Positions 1 through 13,020 of a stretch of 64,000 bases of DNA are shown here, piece after piece; the first letter of the stretch is position 1, and each line of letters opens with the position of its first letter. This stretch comes from Syngnathus acus (lineage: Eukaryota; Chordata; Actinopteri; Syngnathiformes; Syngnathidae). The stretch is from NCBI RefSeq assembly GCF_901709675.1, contig NC_051094.1:1964501-2028500 (forward strand), given 5' to 3'. The notes beneath the pieces were generated by a model. It did no database searches. It was not told the DNA's origin and saw only the letters and a program-made list of their open reading frames with translations. Made by a program: the position numbers and the translations under genes.

Positions 1-1000
1 ATTGAATATTTCATCTTCTCCCACACAGACCCTCAGAGATGTCTTTGTGTTTAACACCCGGTGTCTGAGAACCTCACAACACGTTCTCTCTATCTCCAGT
101 TTTGGTCCCCCCCACTCAAGTCTTTTGGGTTTGTTTGCAACTCAAATGCCTGCGCGGGACTGTGTTGTGTAACTTATTTAACAAGCGTTCATTCTCTTGG
201 AAGCAGTTCTACCCGTAGGACCCGGCGAAGCTTTGACTTGACTTTGTGTGCGTGGATTAATAAATTAACCATTCTGTCACAATCTGAAGTCAAGTTTTAA
301 TTATTAACAAAAGTCAATGCATAATTTCATTCATCATGTTTCAAGCAGGGCTATGACTCCATTTTTATTTTTTTTTGCTGTTTCTCTTTGACTGATTAAA
401 GCTGTAAATCTCTGGAAGCCATGAAATGGTCGTCATTTACTCAACGGTCTGTGTTGTAGTAATAATAAAGAATAGTCAGATTTTTTTTCCATGATATAGC
501 AATATTTTAAATACCAGAATAGAGAGACATTTTTTTACAAGAATAGGGTCATCATATGTCTGTCGATGTCTGATGTGATTGGTTAACTCTCATTGCTAAT
601 ATAGTTTAAGTGATATTTTTTTTCTGTTCATATGCATGTGGTGTTCAAGGTAACACTCATAATCACAGTATAAACCATTCACTTATTAGAAATATGAGCT
701 CTGAAGGACTATAAAAAGAGAGAGGAAGACATGCACAATTATTGAAAGCATTGTTATTGTAGGTGGGGGTGTGAGAAGATTGCTCCCTCCCCATGAGTAC
801 TCAGTATGCTCTCACAGCTCGGTTGCCATAAGTCTCAGCCGAGACAAAAGTGCCTCATTGGGGCTTTTTGTTTTTTTCCCCCCGCCTCGCCTCCTCACTG
901 TGTTTTCCCTCCACTCACACGGCTTGCCTCTGGTCGCTGAGCTAACCCAATTAACAGGATGTCAATGGCTCCCTCAGGTCAGATAAAGACACTGCTTCCC
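1..1000. other. Left edge, no confirmed gene
   Basis: A pyrimidine-rich stretch ending in CCCACACAG (about 12-28) could be a splice acceptor. The frame starting at 29 stays open to a TAA at 170-172, and AATAAA hexamers occur at 259-264 and 464-469. The 47 predicted residues match no family I know. The rest is AT-rich DNA with T-runs near 361-377 and 481-488 and no recognisable repeat. This may be the end of a gene lying to the left, but it is equally compatible with chance. Confidence 0.3.
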
Positions 1001-1038
1001 AACACGCACACGCATGCACACACACACACACGCACAAC
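1001..1038. repeat. (CA)n microsatellite, imperfect
   Basis: This is an alternating CA tract interrupted by CG and TG dinucleotides, ending in CGCACAACTC. A second short CA run lies at 1621-1634. Both are simple sequence with no associated gene. Confidence 0.9.
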
Positions 1039-1679
1039 TCAAAGTGCTCTCTGCTGCCCCTGCTGACCTCGCTGAACCCAAAGAAAAAAACAGCTGCTCA
1101 CCATCTACTTATATCAATATGAACAATGACAACAGTGTCGGTGGTAGTTAGCTGGCGTTGCCGTTCATATATATAGGGGGTGAATATAACGTGATTAGTC
1201 AATTAAAACAAGCGCAAATGTATCCTCTTTAATTTTTTTAAAAATATCACTGGTCGTCAAAAAGTCTAAAGTGTTTTTTTTTTTAAATCAATACGGTATA
1301 TAAAAACTGAAATTGCCTTGTTCTAACCTGAAGTTTCTGGAAACACACAAAAATCATTCTGGCTTAAAGGTACAGGTGGTTTGTGTCCAATTTATCGATA
1401 TGAGCCAATTTTTCGGTTAAAAAAGGCATTAAAAAAAACAAAAAACATGTATCTTCCCCTCATGCCTCTTGACCACCAGTGTGACCAATAGATGATGTCA
1501 CAGCTGACCCTGAGAGAAAGCTCGCCGGAGAGAGCACAGAGGCCACAAAAACAGGATGACTTGTAGAGCCACAAACACATCAATCAAGCCTTGGCCTATC
1601 CACCCCCATAACGCTCTGTCTCACACACACACACAAGCGTACACGGGCACGTCCAACCCGGCTGTCTCAATTAACCGAC

Positions 1680-1960
1680 GCTTAATCTCGGACCTCCCGT
1701 AGCAACTTCTAAAAGCGATCCGGGTAGAACGGGAGATGCTATCTGCCAGGAAGATTACAGTGCGACAGGCAGATCAAAGAGGGGCCGGACTTTGGGCCCC
1801 AGCGATTAGCGGTAATTAAATAAAGTATGTCTGTTTAAACTTCATTAGCAGCTGGGCGTTTGCTCCACCAGAGTGGGCACAACTCAACCGTCCTTAATTA
1901 AAAGATAATCCACAGGATGGCCCCCTAATCTCCTTCCAAAATATGCCCCCCCTCCCCTCA
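1680..1960. promoter_or_regulatory. Candidate conserved non-coding element A
   Basis: This low-repeat block is rich in developmental transcription-factor core motifs: a TCF/LEF-like ATCAAAG at 1773-1779, homeodomain TAATTA at 1813-1818, an E-box CAGCTG at 1849-1854 and TTAATTAA at 1894-1901. GGGGCC at 1781-1786 and GGCCCC at 1795-1800 can pair as a 6-bp stem. Such clustering is typical of vertebrate enhancers, but short motifs occur by chance. Conservation was not tested. Confidence 0.3.
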
Positions 1961-2149
1961 TGCAACACGCAGGCAAGTTTTTACTTCACGGCTACTGGAG
2001 AGACAGACCGGTGGGTGGAGGTGAGCATGAAAGCCGCCAAAAGCCTGAATAGCGGCCGCGAGGCGAGTGGGTGACTCTCCTCTCGCCCCCTCTTCACCAC
2101 CCCCCCGACCTAAAGAGGAGCCGAGGGGGGGGGTAAAGGAAAAACTGCC

Positions 2150-2330
2150 CCCGATAACATCAATTTAGCATGCCATTATCTCCAATGCTGGAAAACTACA
2201 CTCCGGCAAAGTCTGACATAAATCTTGGAGAGCTGGGGGGACATTGAATATGCATGAGCTGAAACAGATATGACACTGCTGGCACATTAATATTCTCGTC
2301 ACTGGAGGTTTTCAAACTTTCAAGTCGATG
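2150..2330. promoter_or_regulatory. Candidate conserved non-coding element B
   Basis: This is a unique block with balanced composition lying between simple G/C runs. It includes GCATGCCATTATCTCC, a GAATATGCATGAGC segment and ACATTAATATTC. It has no open frame and no recognisable repeat. The call rests only on texture and position next to block A. Confidence 0.22.
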
Positions 2331-5300
2331 ACTTGAGCGAATCCAGTCTGGAGTTTCCATAAAACAGGGGCAAAAGACTATTATACATAATTAAAGAGCG
2401 ACAAGCTTCTGAACTCTGAGGGTGAAAAATAAAAAAAATAAATAAAAGGAGGCGGGCAAATAAAAAAGAAAAATGTTTCTGCCTGTTTCATAGAATCTAC
2501 ATGAATCTACAGTTTGGAGAAGGGTTTGCATCCAATTGACGAATGCCGAAGTGTTGAAAATGACTCTTTGATGACTCAGCGTTATTGGTGAACAAACATC
2601 ATCACGGGTTTCATGCGATCCGCTCAACAGCAATATATCAAACAAAAAAAATCGTTCCAAAATTCTGACAAATAGATTTTTCAAAGTAGCACTTTAAAGT
2701 TTACGCAGAAACCGTACGCAATGTTTACGTCTTTCGTTCTCGCTTGTAAGCTTCCAAGTGTGCTTACCTCCAAGCAGTGGCTCGCTGTAGCTCGCTGTTC
2801 AATCATGTCAAAAGGCGTCTTAATAAGTGTCAGCTGCCATTGGCTTGATCATGTTATGCGGAATTGAATCCAAAGCAATAGCCTGCCATATGAAAAGCAA
2901 AGACACAAATGGCCTGTACATCAATTATGCCATACACGCAACAACAAGCGGCGTGCATAAATACAATGCTGAGCAGTCTTGATACAGTAGCAAATTAGTT
3001 TAAAAGGTGGTGATCAATCACAAAGCAGGAGGAATATAATGGATAAGCCAATGATGTACAATTGGAATATACACCACTTGCAATTGATTTACAAAAGATC
3101 TCTCTGCCGCGTACGCTATTAAACAATAAATAACAAGCACGGGCAAACACACTTCAACCGCCGATACGGCCATCAGAGCTGACAGAGGCTCCACTGCCAG
3201 AAAATCACATTTGTCACATTTACTTCTTCCCAGAAAAATGACGGTGACCCGCCATCGTCCTCCAGCCGTGTTACGAGAGCGGTATCAACAAAGGTGAGGT
3301 TACCATGGTCACCGCAGAGGTGTCGGCCGAAGATGAGAATGTGCGGCGGGCGGGAGTCGTAGACAGATGACATCAACATTGTTAACGGACGTATTTGGAG
3401 GATTGATCCGACCCACAATAACAAAGCTGGGAAGCAGACACACAACCCGACCTTGACCATCCCTCCAAAGCAGAGGCACGATAAATAAATACAAAGTTGT
3501 CCCTTTGACAAGAGCAATCTGTAACCATGGGCTCCCTCTTCTCAACAACACCCCCACCGCTTCCTCCCATCACCTCACTTCACACTTCATCGTCTGTGTG
3601 GAGTATCCCTACACCTTCAGGTTATTCATCATTCGACAATATATATATATCTCGACTCCTCATCCACTATTTTTATTTATTTATTTTTTACCTCCAACAA
3701 ATTGATTTTGCCCTTGTCAGGACTCAGCCTATGTTGTGACATCCTACGTAGGGCCAACTTCAATGACACTCGGAGATGGACGTTTTAAAACCTGCCTGGA
3801 CAAAGGTTTCGCCAGTTTGTTATAAAGTGAGGCAAGAGTCGAGGTGAGACGGAGGGGAGTCAAGAGGTATTCAAGGACACCTCAACCCAGTCACACATTT
3901 TAAACCTGCTATGCCGATAGCACTGTTGTCCCCGCGTAGGTGTTATTTTCAGCAAAGCCTCGGGGCGAGGTTCTTCGGTCCGGATCTCTAAACACAAGGA
4001 GATATTTCGCCGTGCTCTCGGGCTCTCATTTCCCACCACTTGTTACCTTAATTTGGCGACAAGGCCGGATCCTGTCGGTGTCAGCAAGCCGGATGAATGG
4101 GCAAATGTCATGGAGTTATAATGGCACCGAGGAATTGTCAAGCATCTTGTATCGTATATGGCAGCTGCACAGCAAGATAATAGATTTATTTCAGGAGTGT
4201 CTGAGCCCTTCACCATAATATTGCTTTTTTTTTCACACATCCAGTGTCACCTCACATATTTAGTGTACATTTTGGAATAACATGCTTTCCCGTTGACACA
4301 ATATAGATTGGTGTTCGTCTTTCTGAATTTGCTATGTATTTTTTTTCATGCAATAGATTAAGGTACACTGATGTTAGATGTCAAGATAAGGAAACAAAAT
4401 AAAGAGATTAAGCTTGAGGGTCGTCAATCAAATCATCGTTTTTTTTATTTTTTCCAATCAAGCGGATTTTGATTAAACTACAGTTCTTATGAGCAAGATG
4501 GTTATTCTCACAATTTCTTAGGACTACATTAAAAAAAGATGCAACCTCCACAGAGTAAAAAGAAATGCTGAGTTGGATAATATTTTCTGTCTATGCCCAA
4601 GAGAGACGCGTCTCACACGGACAACAAGACGCATGAGACGACGGACTGCTCGGCAATCACCGAGACTTTATATGAACATATGCTCCCATCAAGACTTACC
4701 AGAGCAGAGCATATCTTGTCTGGTACATGTGCGTGTAGAGAGTAGACAGCAATTAGGCAGCCTGACAGCCCTGCTGCATTATAATCCGTGCATTTGCTAA
4801 GATATGTGAGGGGAATAGCAATGCGCATGTGTAACAATTCACATTAAATGTGATCTTGACAATCATCTCAGCTCAAAAGATGCCGCAGTCCACTTTTAAA
4901 ATTTAGGACCTTGAGATCGACAACGATAGTATTTTACCATGCCATGATTTTGTTGTCTTTACGCAAGGACAAAACAATGGCTCCGATGCATTGCTACGGT
5001 TTCTAATTAAGACCTACGAATAAAATGTTCAGCATTATTGTGAAGGCCCTCTCCAATCTTCTCACAATGTTCTGCATAATTACTGAGGCGACACTACCTG
5101 ATAGGAGTACACTCCAAGGATTCCGGGCCGCCCGCTCGGACATTCCATGCTAGCCAAACAGATATCGGTATCTATAATGTCGCCGATCTGCACAATGGGA
5201 GACGGAGGAGGTTGGGAAAAAATTCTCAACATGTGGTCATGAAGTGACACACAGAGCCATATATGTATGTCCTAAACTGTCAGTCGAAAAGAAACCCACA

Positions 5301-6669
5301 CTACTGACGCTTGCATGTATGGGAAAGCCAGTCCAAGATGGTGGAATTGGGTGTTCGCAAGCTTTTGCTGAATGCTAACAAGCAAGAAGATAGCAGGCTC
5401 GCCTTTAAGGCCGCAAGGGCCTTCACAAGGGGGGGCACAATGCAGCTGACACAGAACCAGGAAAATGAGCAAGACAAAAGTCTATTCAGGTCTTGGCACC
5501 AGCGAAAGACTCACCCATCCCCCAAGATGGGAAAAAAAAAAAGGGGCAAGAAAAGCAGAATGAAATTGAGTGAAATGAATGGAAGAAAAGCCATGTATCG
5601 GTCTCCATTGCGTCCATCAAATGGGACGTCTGACAGCTGGCCTTAATGTGTGTTGTGTTCTTTCGCTTTTGTCGTTTCGAAAGTGACGCGCACACTAAAG
5701 GACCCACACACAAAGATTCTACCGAATGATAGGTTTTGAACTGTAACACTATGCCGTTGTACATATAGGGCTGCTTTATGTTTTCAGACTTGAAGGTGCA
5801 CTAAGATTAGATATATTTATTAGAGTTTATTTATTACTCATATTTATTTATTTTGATTCTGTTGCCCAAATTTCATGAACTTTGAACCTCAGTGCCACAA
5901 GTTACTTACACATTCTCCTTGTCCTTTCTTTTTTGGAAACTGCCTCCTTCCACTTTCACAAATGGGAAAGATACCTGAGAAGACACAAGAAAAAAAAATC
6001 TCATGAAGACTCCAACTCAATGACTGCAGTGAAAATTTGGAAATGACACTGGAAGCACATCATCCACTAATTACGGCATTTTAAAGGATTGCTCACATAT
6101 TCTTTTTTTAACCCCTTCTTCATTTTCCCCTTTCACGCTTCCATTTTGTTTAGCAAATAGCTTCCCCTAATCCTCATTGAATCAATTTCCAGTGTCAAAA
6201 TGAATAAATTAACTTGCTTTATTTAGGAATAAACCCTTAATACAGGAATGGTTGGTAATTAATTTCTTGTAATTGCCCACCGGGATTGGTGTCACGAAGA
6301 TCGTTCAATGCAAGCATGCTACATTTACATAAATATGCAACTAGATTGTGATTTCACGTAATTTCCAAAGCAGGAAACTGGTCAGTATAAGTATTTATAG
6401 TTGGTCATTTCCAAGGAAATATGTGGTGAGCAGAACAAATTTCCTTCACTGGACTGAGTTCTCTTGCACATATTGAAAGATGTGATATTGGCTCCTTAAC
6501 AAAAAATATGATGGCAGCACTACAAGGTAACCCCCATGCCGACTGAGGTCGTCATTTTAAATCTTACAAGGTGATTTACCCCCCCGTCAGGTTCAACATG
6601 TACCCTCAATTTACATCTTGGTTGCCATGTTGGGCAAGGTGGCAGAATGCCGCCTGCTAAGTATGTCAA

Positions 6670-6722
6670 CCCCAACTGAGGTTGGGGCACAACGGGAGCA
6701 TCCCCCACCCCCACCCCCACCC
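6670..6722. repeat. Small hairpin plus (CCCCCA)n tract
   Basis: CCCCAAC at 6670-6676 and GTTGGGG at 6681-6687 form a perfect 7-bp stem around a TGAG loop. A (CCCCCA)n run follows at 6702-6722, so its opposite strand is G-rich. It is simple sequence, and nothing suggests a gene or terminator. Confidence 0.6.
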
Positions 6723-9633
6723 GCTCTTCTTTTCTCCCACTACAACATCACACGTGAAATGAGGGCATGCCCCCAGTGAACATCGAGCAGCCGTTAGTGG
6801 GCCTGGAAGGGCTTGACTTAAAAAGAAAATCTCAGCAATAGTCGTAAGACATCAAGGGCTGCAGTAAGCCAGAAACTTTCACCGGTGCGCCTAATTTTTC
6901 TGTTAAAGACGATGCGATGTGATACTGGGAGGTAGCTGAGGCTCATACCGAATATCAGACAGATTCTTTCCCCGAGCTAGAAACTGTAGAAAAAACTAGG
7001 ATGTGAATTTTGACTTTGACATTCACAATGTCAACCAGAAAATTGTGATTGGACGCTGCAATGTCAACGTATGTCCTTCAGTGTTTGGACATTGAGTTTT
7101 ACAAAGCAAAGCCAGCTGAAAATATCTTCTTCCTGAATGTGTATCACCGCCTCCCTCCCTACGATTGATGTGAAGATTACCTATGTCAGACTATTGTGGC
7201 TTAAGTGTGCTTTCAAACACCTAAATAGAGACACTCCATCAGGATCAAGGTTTGAAGTTGAGAAATAAAGTGAGGTCCAAAGTGAATCGATACGTTGGCT
7301 GTAGACGGGTGGCCACCTGCCAAAGAAACTGGCACATCCAATGCTTCTTCGTGTTTCTTCAAGGATGAGGAGTGAGTCGTTTAAGCTGTGGACTGCTCAT
7401 TGTAAATGTCCTACTCTGGGCGCTGTGACCCTGACCTTCCTTTTTACACATAAAAGTGTGTATTACCCCCCCAAAAAAACAAACATTTAGGTCGGTGTTG
7501 CTTTTCTCAACCCGAACCACACCGGTGACAAAATAACACGTAAATTTCACATATACGCTTAGCTATCAAGTGTCTCGTGTTTAGATGATCGTTAATCTGC
7601 GCTCAGAATGACCTCAGAGCAATCCTGGGAACCTTCCAAAAACGTCGGAGACAAATAAATCCAGTATGACAGAAATGGAGATAAGGATATGGTGAAAGAT
7701 AGCAAGAACAGCAATGTGAGATCTCCGAAGCGACGTTAGCGCGTCGGGGTAGGGCACTGTCATGGCTGGATGTCTGAAAGGGCTTCAGCCTTTTGCTCTC
7801 TGGGCATTTTTAACACACCATAAATCACTCTCCCCGCCCAACCTCGCATTACGCGAATGATATATTTTATTTACACTACAGAAGAAAACACATGGTTCTT
7901 ATAAATCATCTCCCACCTTTAATAATGTCTCAACTTCCACTCATTCATCACCACTTCCAAAGCTTTGCCTGCTGTGAAACACGTAGGGAAGGAGGGAGGG
8001 AGGGAGAAAGGCAAACAAACATTGTTTGCTAACAAGGAAAGTGTCGGAGTAAGGCCTTGTAAAAAAAAATGCTTCGGAGGCAATCGTTCCATTTTTTAAA
8101 GGTATAAGAAGCCAATTGTGCCAAAGACATTTTAGCCCAGAGGGATTTGAGCGATTAAGTTTGTCACTCTTGAAGAATAACCCAGCAAGACGAGACAAGA
8201 ACTTTTCTGCTCTTTGACATGTTTATACAAGCTAGCTTGAGCACCATTAGTCATTCACACTTGTCTCTCTCTGAAGTCTTTGCTAATGATCGAGCAGAAG
8301 CAGAACCCACAGCCCCCGTGACATGCGTGTCACTGAAATCTGCTACATTATCCAATGTGGCTGCATTACTGTCAAAAGTCATCAAAATGAGACATTCGAA
8401 ACCCCAAAACATTTCCCCGCCCTTTTCGCCCACTGAAAAAAAAAAACGATAGCCGCTTTTCCGCCGTCTCCGTACTTAAGATAGATATTGCTTGGCTATC
8501 AGAATTCAAGAGGGATTGGGCAGACATTTTGGATGTGACTCCTCGTGTTTGAAATGAATTAGAAAGCAATCCGTCTTAACAACAGTCTCAAAAAGTGGTA
8601 CTTTAAGATGTTCAGGGTCTTTGGAATTAGTCCAAATCACACAAGAAAGGCTAAGAAAGCTGTTGAACACATCTTCTCTGTGGGAAATATAATATGACAC
8701 TGAGATAATAAGAGGTGGTAGACAACTGTAACGAAATACTTTGATGACAGAACATAACTGCAAAGGCTAGCGAGCAGCTGAAGAACTGCAAAAGTACATC
8801 GTGGAGGTTGCGGCTGCAGGATTAAAGTTTGCTGGCATCAAGTGACTTGTGGAATAAACTTAAAGACAAAAAATATACGCAGACTTGCACGAATGGTCAT
8901 TACATAGAAAAGTTGTCAATACAAAATGCGTTGATGCAAAACAGCGATATTTTTGAAAGAACGTTATAGCTTTCATTAAGCGAGTGAGTAAGCCATAGAA
9001 TAAAGATTTAACGTTCAGTGCCGCCAAAGAGGTTAACTGCTGTGTATAGTAATAAGCAAATGCTGCTCCTCCGATTAAAGATGGTGCCCCGGTTTATTGT
9101 CTAGCTTGAGTGAATTGTCGCAGCCTGGCAGCTGTTATATAGTATCCATAAACACAATTTTATGAAGCAACATATAATCAGTGGCATGTTTATGTTGACT
9201 TTTTTGGCTCCGTTCATTAAAAGACATAATATACAATTGAGAAGAAAACCATCGAAATATAATGGCAGAGATGCTCTGTACTGCTTTATGTCAGCTAATT
9301 ACATTGCCAAGGTAAGCAAAACAAAAAGACCAAATGATTCTATTATTCCACCAAAAGTGAGTACTGCAAATAACATGGAGATTTATTTCATAAATGAATG
9401 CACTTTTCTGTTTTCAACGTTCATATTTTCATTCAGTCTCTTTAGTTTATTGAAAAGCCTGTAATTCTATTAAAATGATTCTCTTGTCCATGTTACATTT
9501 ATTTCCCCCCTTATCGCCTCTTCGCCGACTTTTTCTGCTCAATTTTCTCCCTCTCTCACACTCATTATCTGTGGTATGTCCCTTGACTGACCCCTTGTGA
9601 AGATTTCCCCCTTCTAACACTTGCAAGAATATT
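6723..9633. other. Non-coding stretch, no gene seen
   Basis: No recognisable coding sequence, RNA gene or transposon was found. A (GGAG)n-like run lies at 7988-8007, with A-runs near 8060 and 8440. The open frames between 7.9 and 9.5 kb are short, overlap on both strands and resemble nothing known. Confidence 0.6.
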
Positions 9634-9729
9634 CCATCCATCCATCCATCCATCCATCCATCCATCCATCCATCCATCCATCCATCCATCCATCCATCCA
9701 TCCATCCATCCATCCATCCATCCATCCAT
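9634..9729. repeat. (ATCC)24 tetranucleotide microsatellite
   Basis: About 24 uninterrupted copies of ATCC (GGAT on the other strand) span 96 bp. The tract is open in several frames and reads as repeated Ile-His-Pro-Ser on one strand and Trp-Met-Asp-Gly on the other, which explains the open frames across it. Purity suggests it is young and probably length-polymorphic. Teleost LINEs with (GATG)n tails can seed such arrays, but no LINE sequence adjoins this one. Confidence 0.97.
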
Positions 9730-12700
9730 GTGTTTATTTTCATTACAAATCAGTTATGCTTCTGTACAATGATGAAATCATCACAAATTCTGTCACTGTG
9801 CTCATAATTCTGTCGCTAACCGTACATACAAAAGTGAATTTCTTTTGTGGACACCAATGTTGGCTAAGAGTCCCAGAGGCTGCATAAATGACCAATGTTC
9901 TTGTGTGAACCCCACAGAGCAGCAACATTCATTTCCATATATTAACGAGCCAGGGATTCTTCTTAATTGAAGGAAACATTCAGAGCTGGTGAACATTCCC
10001 GTGAATGCTCGTGTGTGGTTAACGTGAAGCAAGAGCCGACTATGGGTTTAGTTTATGTGGGGCTCACGTAATGTGTTGTGACTGATGAATCATCTCCCAG
10101 TGGTTTACATGTTTTTTTAAACCTGGAGTTATAGACTGAGGTCTGGAGCTTTATGTCCAGATCCATTTGAGCCTCAAAAATTGATGCATTCAGCTGAATT
10201 TCCTAAATGGTCTTCAATCAAATCTAAAATTCGACTCTTCAATCTCCTCTTGACACTTTTATTTCAAATCCACTGTGGTGGTGTAAAAAAAAAAAGTGCT
10301 GCCATTATCCAAAGTTTGCTTTTGTGAATCAGTCTCATCTTGTTCAGCATATCGAAAATGAACAACTCGTTTTTGAGAATGAGTACAGTGTCTCCATTGC
10401 ACATAATTGACTCGTTGTGATATTCATGAGAAGCGAGTCGTCATCCAACAGAAGCCACAAAGGGGGATCGAGATGCTTTACATGAAAATCTAATAGGCAA
10501 TTTACATTTAAATTTCCACTGTCTCCGTTACGGGCGGATTTAAAAGAGCAAGGGGCCTGCTTTTAATGCCTTCATGCTGTCTCCATGCACCCTCCTTATC
10601 TTTTCCTCCTCTACAACACCATTTTCAAGCCCCCTGTATCTCCCACAAGGCCTTTCATCCTCACCTTTAAGGGTACCCAATTGGCCATCGGTTCTCCATA
10701 GGCCCTATGGAGATTGCACAAAAGTCGAGCTGAAGCCCCAAACAAAGGCTATTCATTAAAATGTATCCAGCAGTAAGCGCAAAGGTTCAAACTCCCGCAC
10801 TCGGCCCCTCTGCCAACACAGCAGAGATCAAACCGTAGGTATTCAACACAGGGAAGATGTGCTCCTTAATTCCAACAATGGGAGACGCTTGAAACACCTG
10901 GACGGCCTACATTAAGCAGTCAGACAGAGTGCTCTCGCGGGTCAACCACTAAATGAAGTTGTCCGGTGGTCTACTGAAGTATGCTGGAAACTCTAAAGTG
11001 GAAACAATCCATTCAAAGATGCAGTTTGACTTTAAATTTGTAATCTTTCTCTTAAATAATGTCTAAATAATCTTTCAAGGGTGAACGTCGTCATAATACC
11101 TTGAGTAACTTAAAATCTAGGTCACATTTTGTCACCTTTCATACAATAAAGTCAACTCATTCTAAACTATTTTTTCATTTTTTAAGTAGTACATTCCCAA
11201 AATATAAAACTTAAAAACGATATCATTTAGTATAATAGCAACACAAATAAGTCATACGACGAATGTAGCAGCGGTCGCGAACGCTAGCTTGTTTCCAGCG
11301 TTAATGCTAGCTTAGCTTTTGTTTCAGATATGCGTTCGCTGTGACGATCACACTTTCACAGCAAAGAGTGATAGTGACTTGAGCAAAGAGAAAGTTATGG
11401 AAAATAACTTTCAGCCAAGGACACGGCGCCAGATGTGCGAAGACTTATGGGAGCAATCATAGGTGGCCAAGACTCTGGTGTGGGTCTTATTAAGTTAGGC
11501 TGCAACCCAGCACCTTCAACTTATTAAGCTGTCAAGAGTTGCAATGATTAAAACCAAAGAAAGGTCAGTCGCAGACCTTCAGCATTGTACAGACCCTGAT
11601 ATTTGCTTTTAGGCCCCCAGACCTAATGAAGACGTTTTACTTGATACATGCAAGGGGAGACGGAAAGAAACGGTTCTTTTGTGGCACCTTCTTTTTTTTT
11701 TTTAAAGTCCGCATATTCATCCTGGATGGCTAGTAAAAGTGTCAAATACTTTTTTTTCACTTTCCCCCCCCATACATTCTTTTCTTGTCTGTCCCATTTC
11801 TGTTCTCCCAGGCTCGTTTGAAATTAATTTAATCCGCGACAAAGAAGAAGATAAATAGGGAGAGATAGTGTGAAAAGGAAAATCAGAACCATAGGCTAAC
11901 TGCTTGCTGTTTTGCACAATCCTCGTCTCGCCATTCAGCACTTTTGCATAACATCAGCATGTGTGGGGATCAAAGGGAACAGGTTAATGGGAAAGGGGCA
12001 AGGGGATAATTACAGGGAGGGGACGGGTCGGGGAGCGCCTGGTCCAGGTAGGCCAAGCCTTGCTACTATGCTCCTGTTATGCTGACAGCAAGATTCCACT
12101 GTCTGAAGATGAGGATTAAAAATAGGAAAGGGGAGGGAGGGTAGAGAAGAGAGGGAAAAAAAAACAATCTCATGGGGTATATTGAAAGCTGTCATGAAGT
12201 TCCGTGGATGCTCAACGACGGCCGCAGCTAGCGGATTTATTCTCGTCATAGCTGATGATGCCATTCAGACGGAGACAAGGCGGAGTGACAAAAAAGCGCA
12301 GGTCCAGCAGAGAGGAAGGGTTCAGGGATTACAACCCCGGGGCAGAGAATCAATCACGGACGAGTCAGGTGGGCTGATTTGGGATGCAGCGGGTGGTAGG
12401 AATGAGGACCCGAGAGTGATGCCATCCTTAAAAAGTGCCACTCACTCACACTATTTCAATTTCGGCCCTCGTGGAGCGATTTTGTGGATATGCTTGTGTC
12501 ATTCTCAACCTTCCCTCATGTTTGTTTCTCGTTTTGAAACAATATAGTTGCTGTCAGTGTAACAAGCAAACGCATGCTCAATATAAATACGACCATGTTG
12601 GCAAACTTATTATTCCATTGTTTCCGTTGAGGAAAATGAATTCAAATTGAAGGTCAAATGCAAAAGATCAGATGCAAAATTTGGACAGAAAAATCTAAAA

Positions 12701-12806
12701 ACTGCAATAGCTACTTTTTGCCACCATCCAATCAAATTGTCTTGTTGTATCTACGGGACACTTCCTTTCTTCATACCAAAGACTATAAAAATGGGACCCA
12801 TTGCCT
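9730..12806. other. Non-coding stretch, no gene seen
   Basis: No gene or clear repeat was recognised. There is an A10 run at 10286, a T-run near 11690-11702, a GCTAGCTT motif repeated near 11284-11318, and a purine-rich run at 12120-12165. Several open frames of 60-121 codons at 11.7-12.8 kb carry no recognisable domain. Confidence 0.6.
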
Positions 12807-13020
12807 CCCTGCTTGGCACTCAGCATTAAGGGTTGGAATTGGGGGGTTAGATCACCAACTGATTCCCGAGCGCGGCACCGCTGCTGCTCACTGCTCCCCT
12901 CTCCCCCAGGGGATGGATCAAAATCACACAGGGATGGGTTAAATGCAGAGGACAAATTTCACCACACCCAGATGTGTGTGTGACGATCATTGGGACTTTA
13001 ACTTAACTTAACTTTAACTT
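12807..13020 (+). mobile_element. SINE, near-complete, teleost tRNA-derived type
   Basis: This block of about 214 bp matches, from memory, a very abundant teleost SINE. It begins near CTGCTTGGCACTCAGCATTA, continues with GGGTTGGAATTGGGGGG, a GC-rich centre (CACTGCTCCCC), the segment GGGTTAAATGCAGAGGACAA, then GTGTGTGTGACGATCATTGG. It ends in a repeated TTTAACTTAACTTAAC tail at 12997-13020. The order and tail mark the plus strand as sense. I believe it belongs to the AFC or V-SINE-like group, but the family name is not certain. Open frames on both strands inside it are by-products of the SINE. Clear target-site duplications were not identified. Confidence 0.85.

Larger units (their letters stand above)
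1039..6701. other. Non-coding stretch, no gene seen
   Basis: No open frame here resembles a known protein. The interval holds enhancer-like blocks (annotated separately near 1.7 and 2.2 kb), C7 and G10 runs near 2100-2133, A- and T-runs, short (AT)n at 3640-3650, and TTTATTTATT runs at 3670-3690 and 5805-5850. A motif close to the RFX X-box, GTTACCATGGTCAC, lies at 3299-3312. The open frame around 5311-5646 is lysine-rich and low-complexity, and I treat it as chance. Confidence 0.6.

Noticed and set aside
9447-9887. Open frames with repeated Trp-Met-Asp-Gly or Ile-His-Pro-Ser
   Set aside because: They are translations of the (ATCC)24 microsatellite, which is open in several frames on both strands.
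10770-10800. GGTTCAAACTCCCGC resembling a tRNA T-arm (B box)
   Set aside because: There is no matching A box, anticodon arm or acceptor stem upstream.
12695-12983. Several overlapping open frames at 12.7-13.0 kb
   Set aside because: Their recognisable parts lie within the SINE, and similar translations arise from its other copies in fish genomes.
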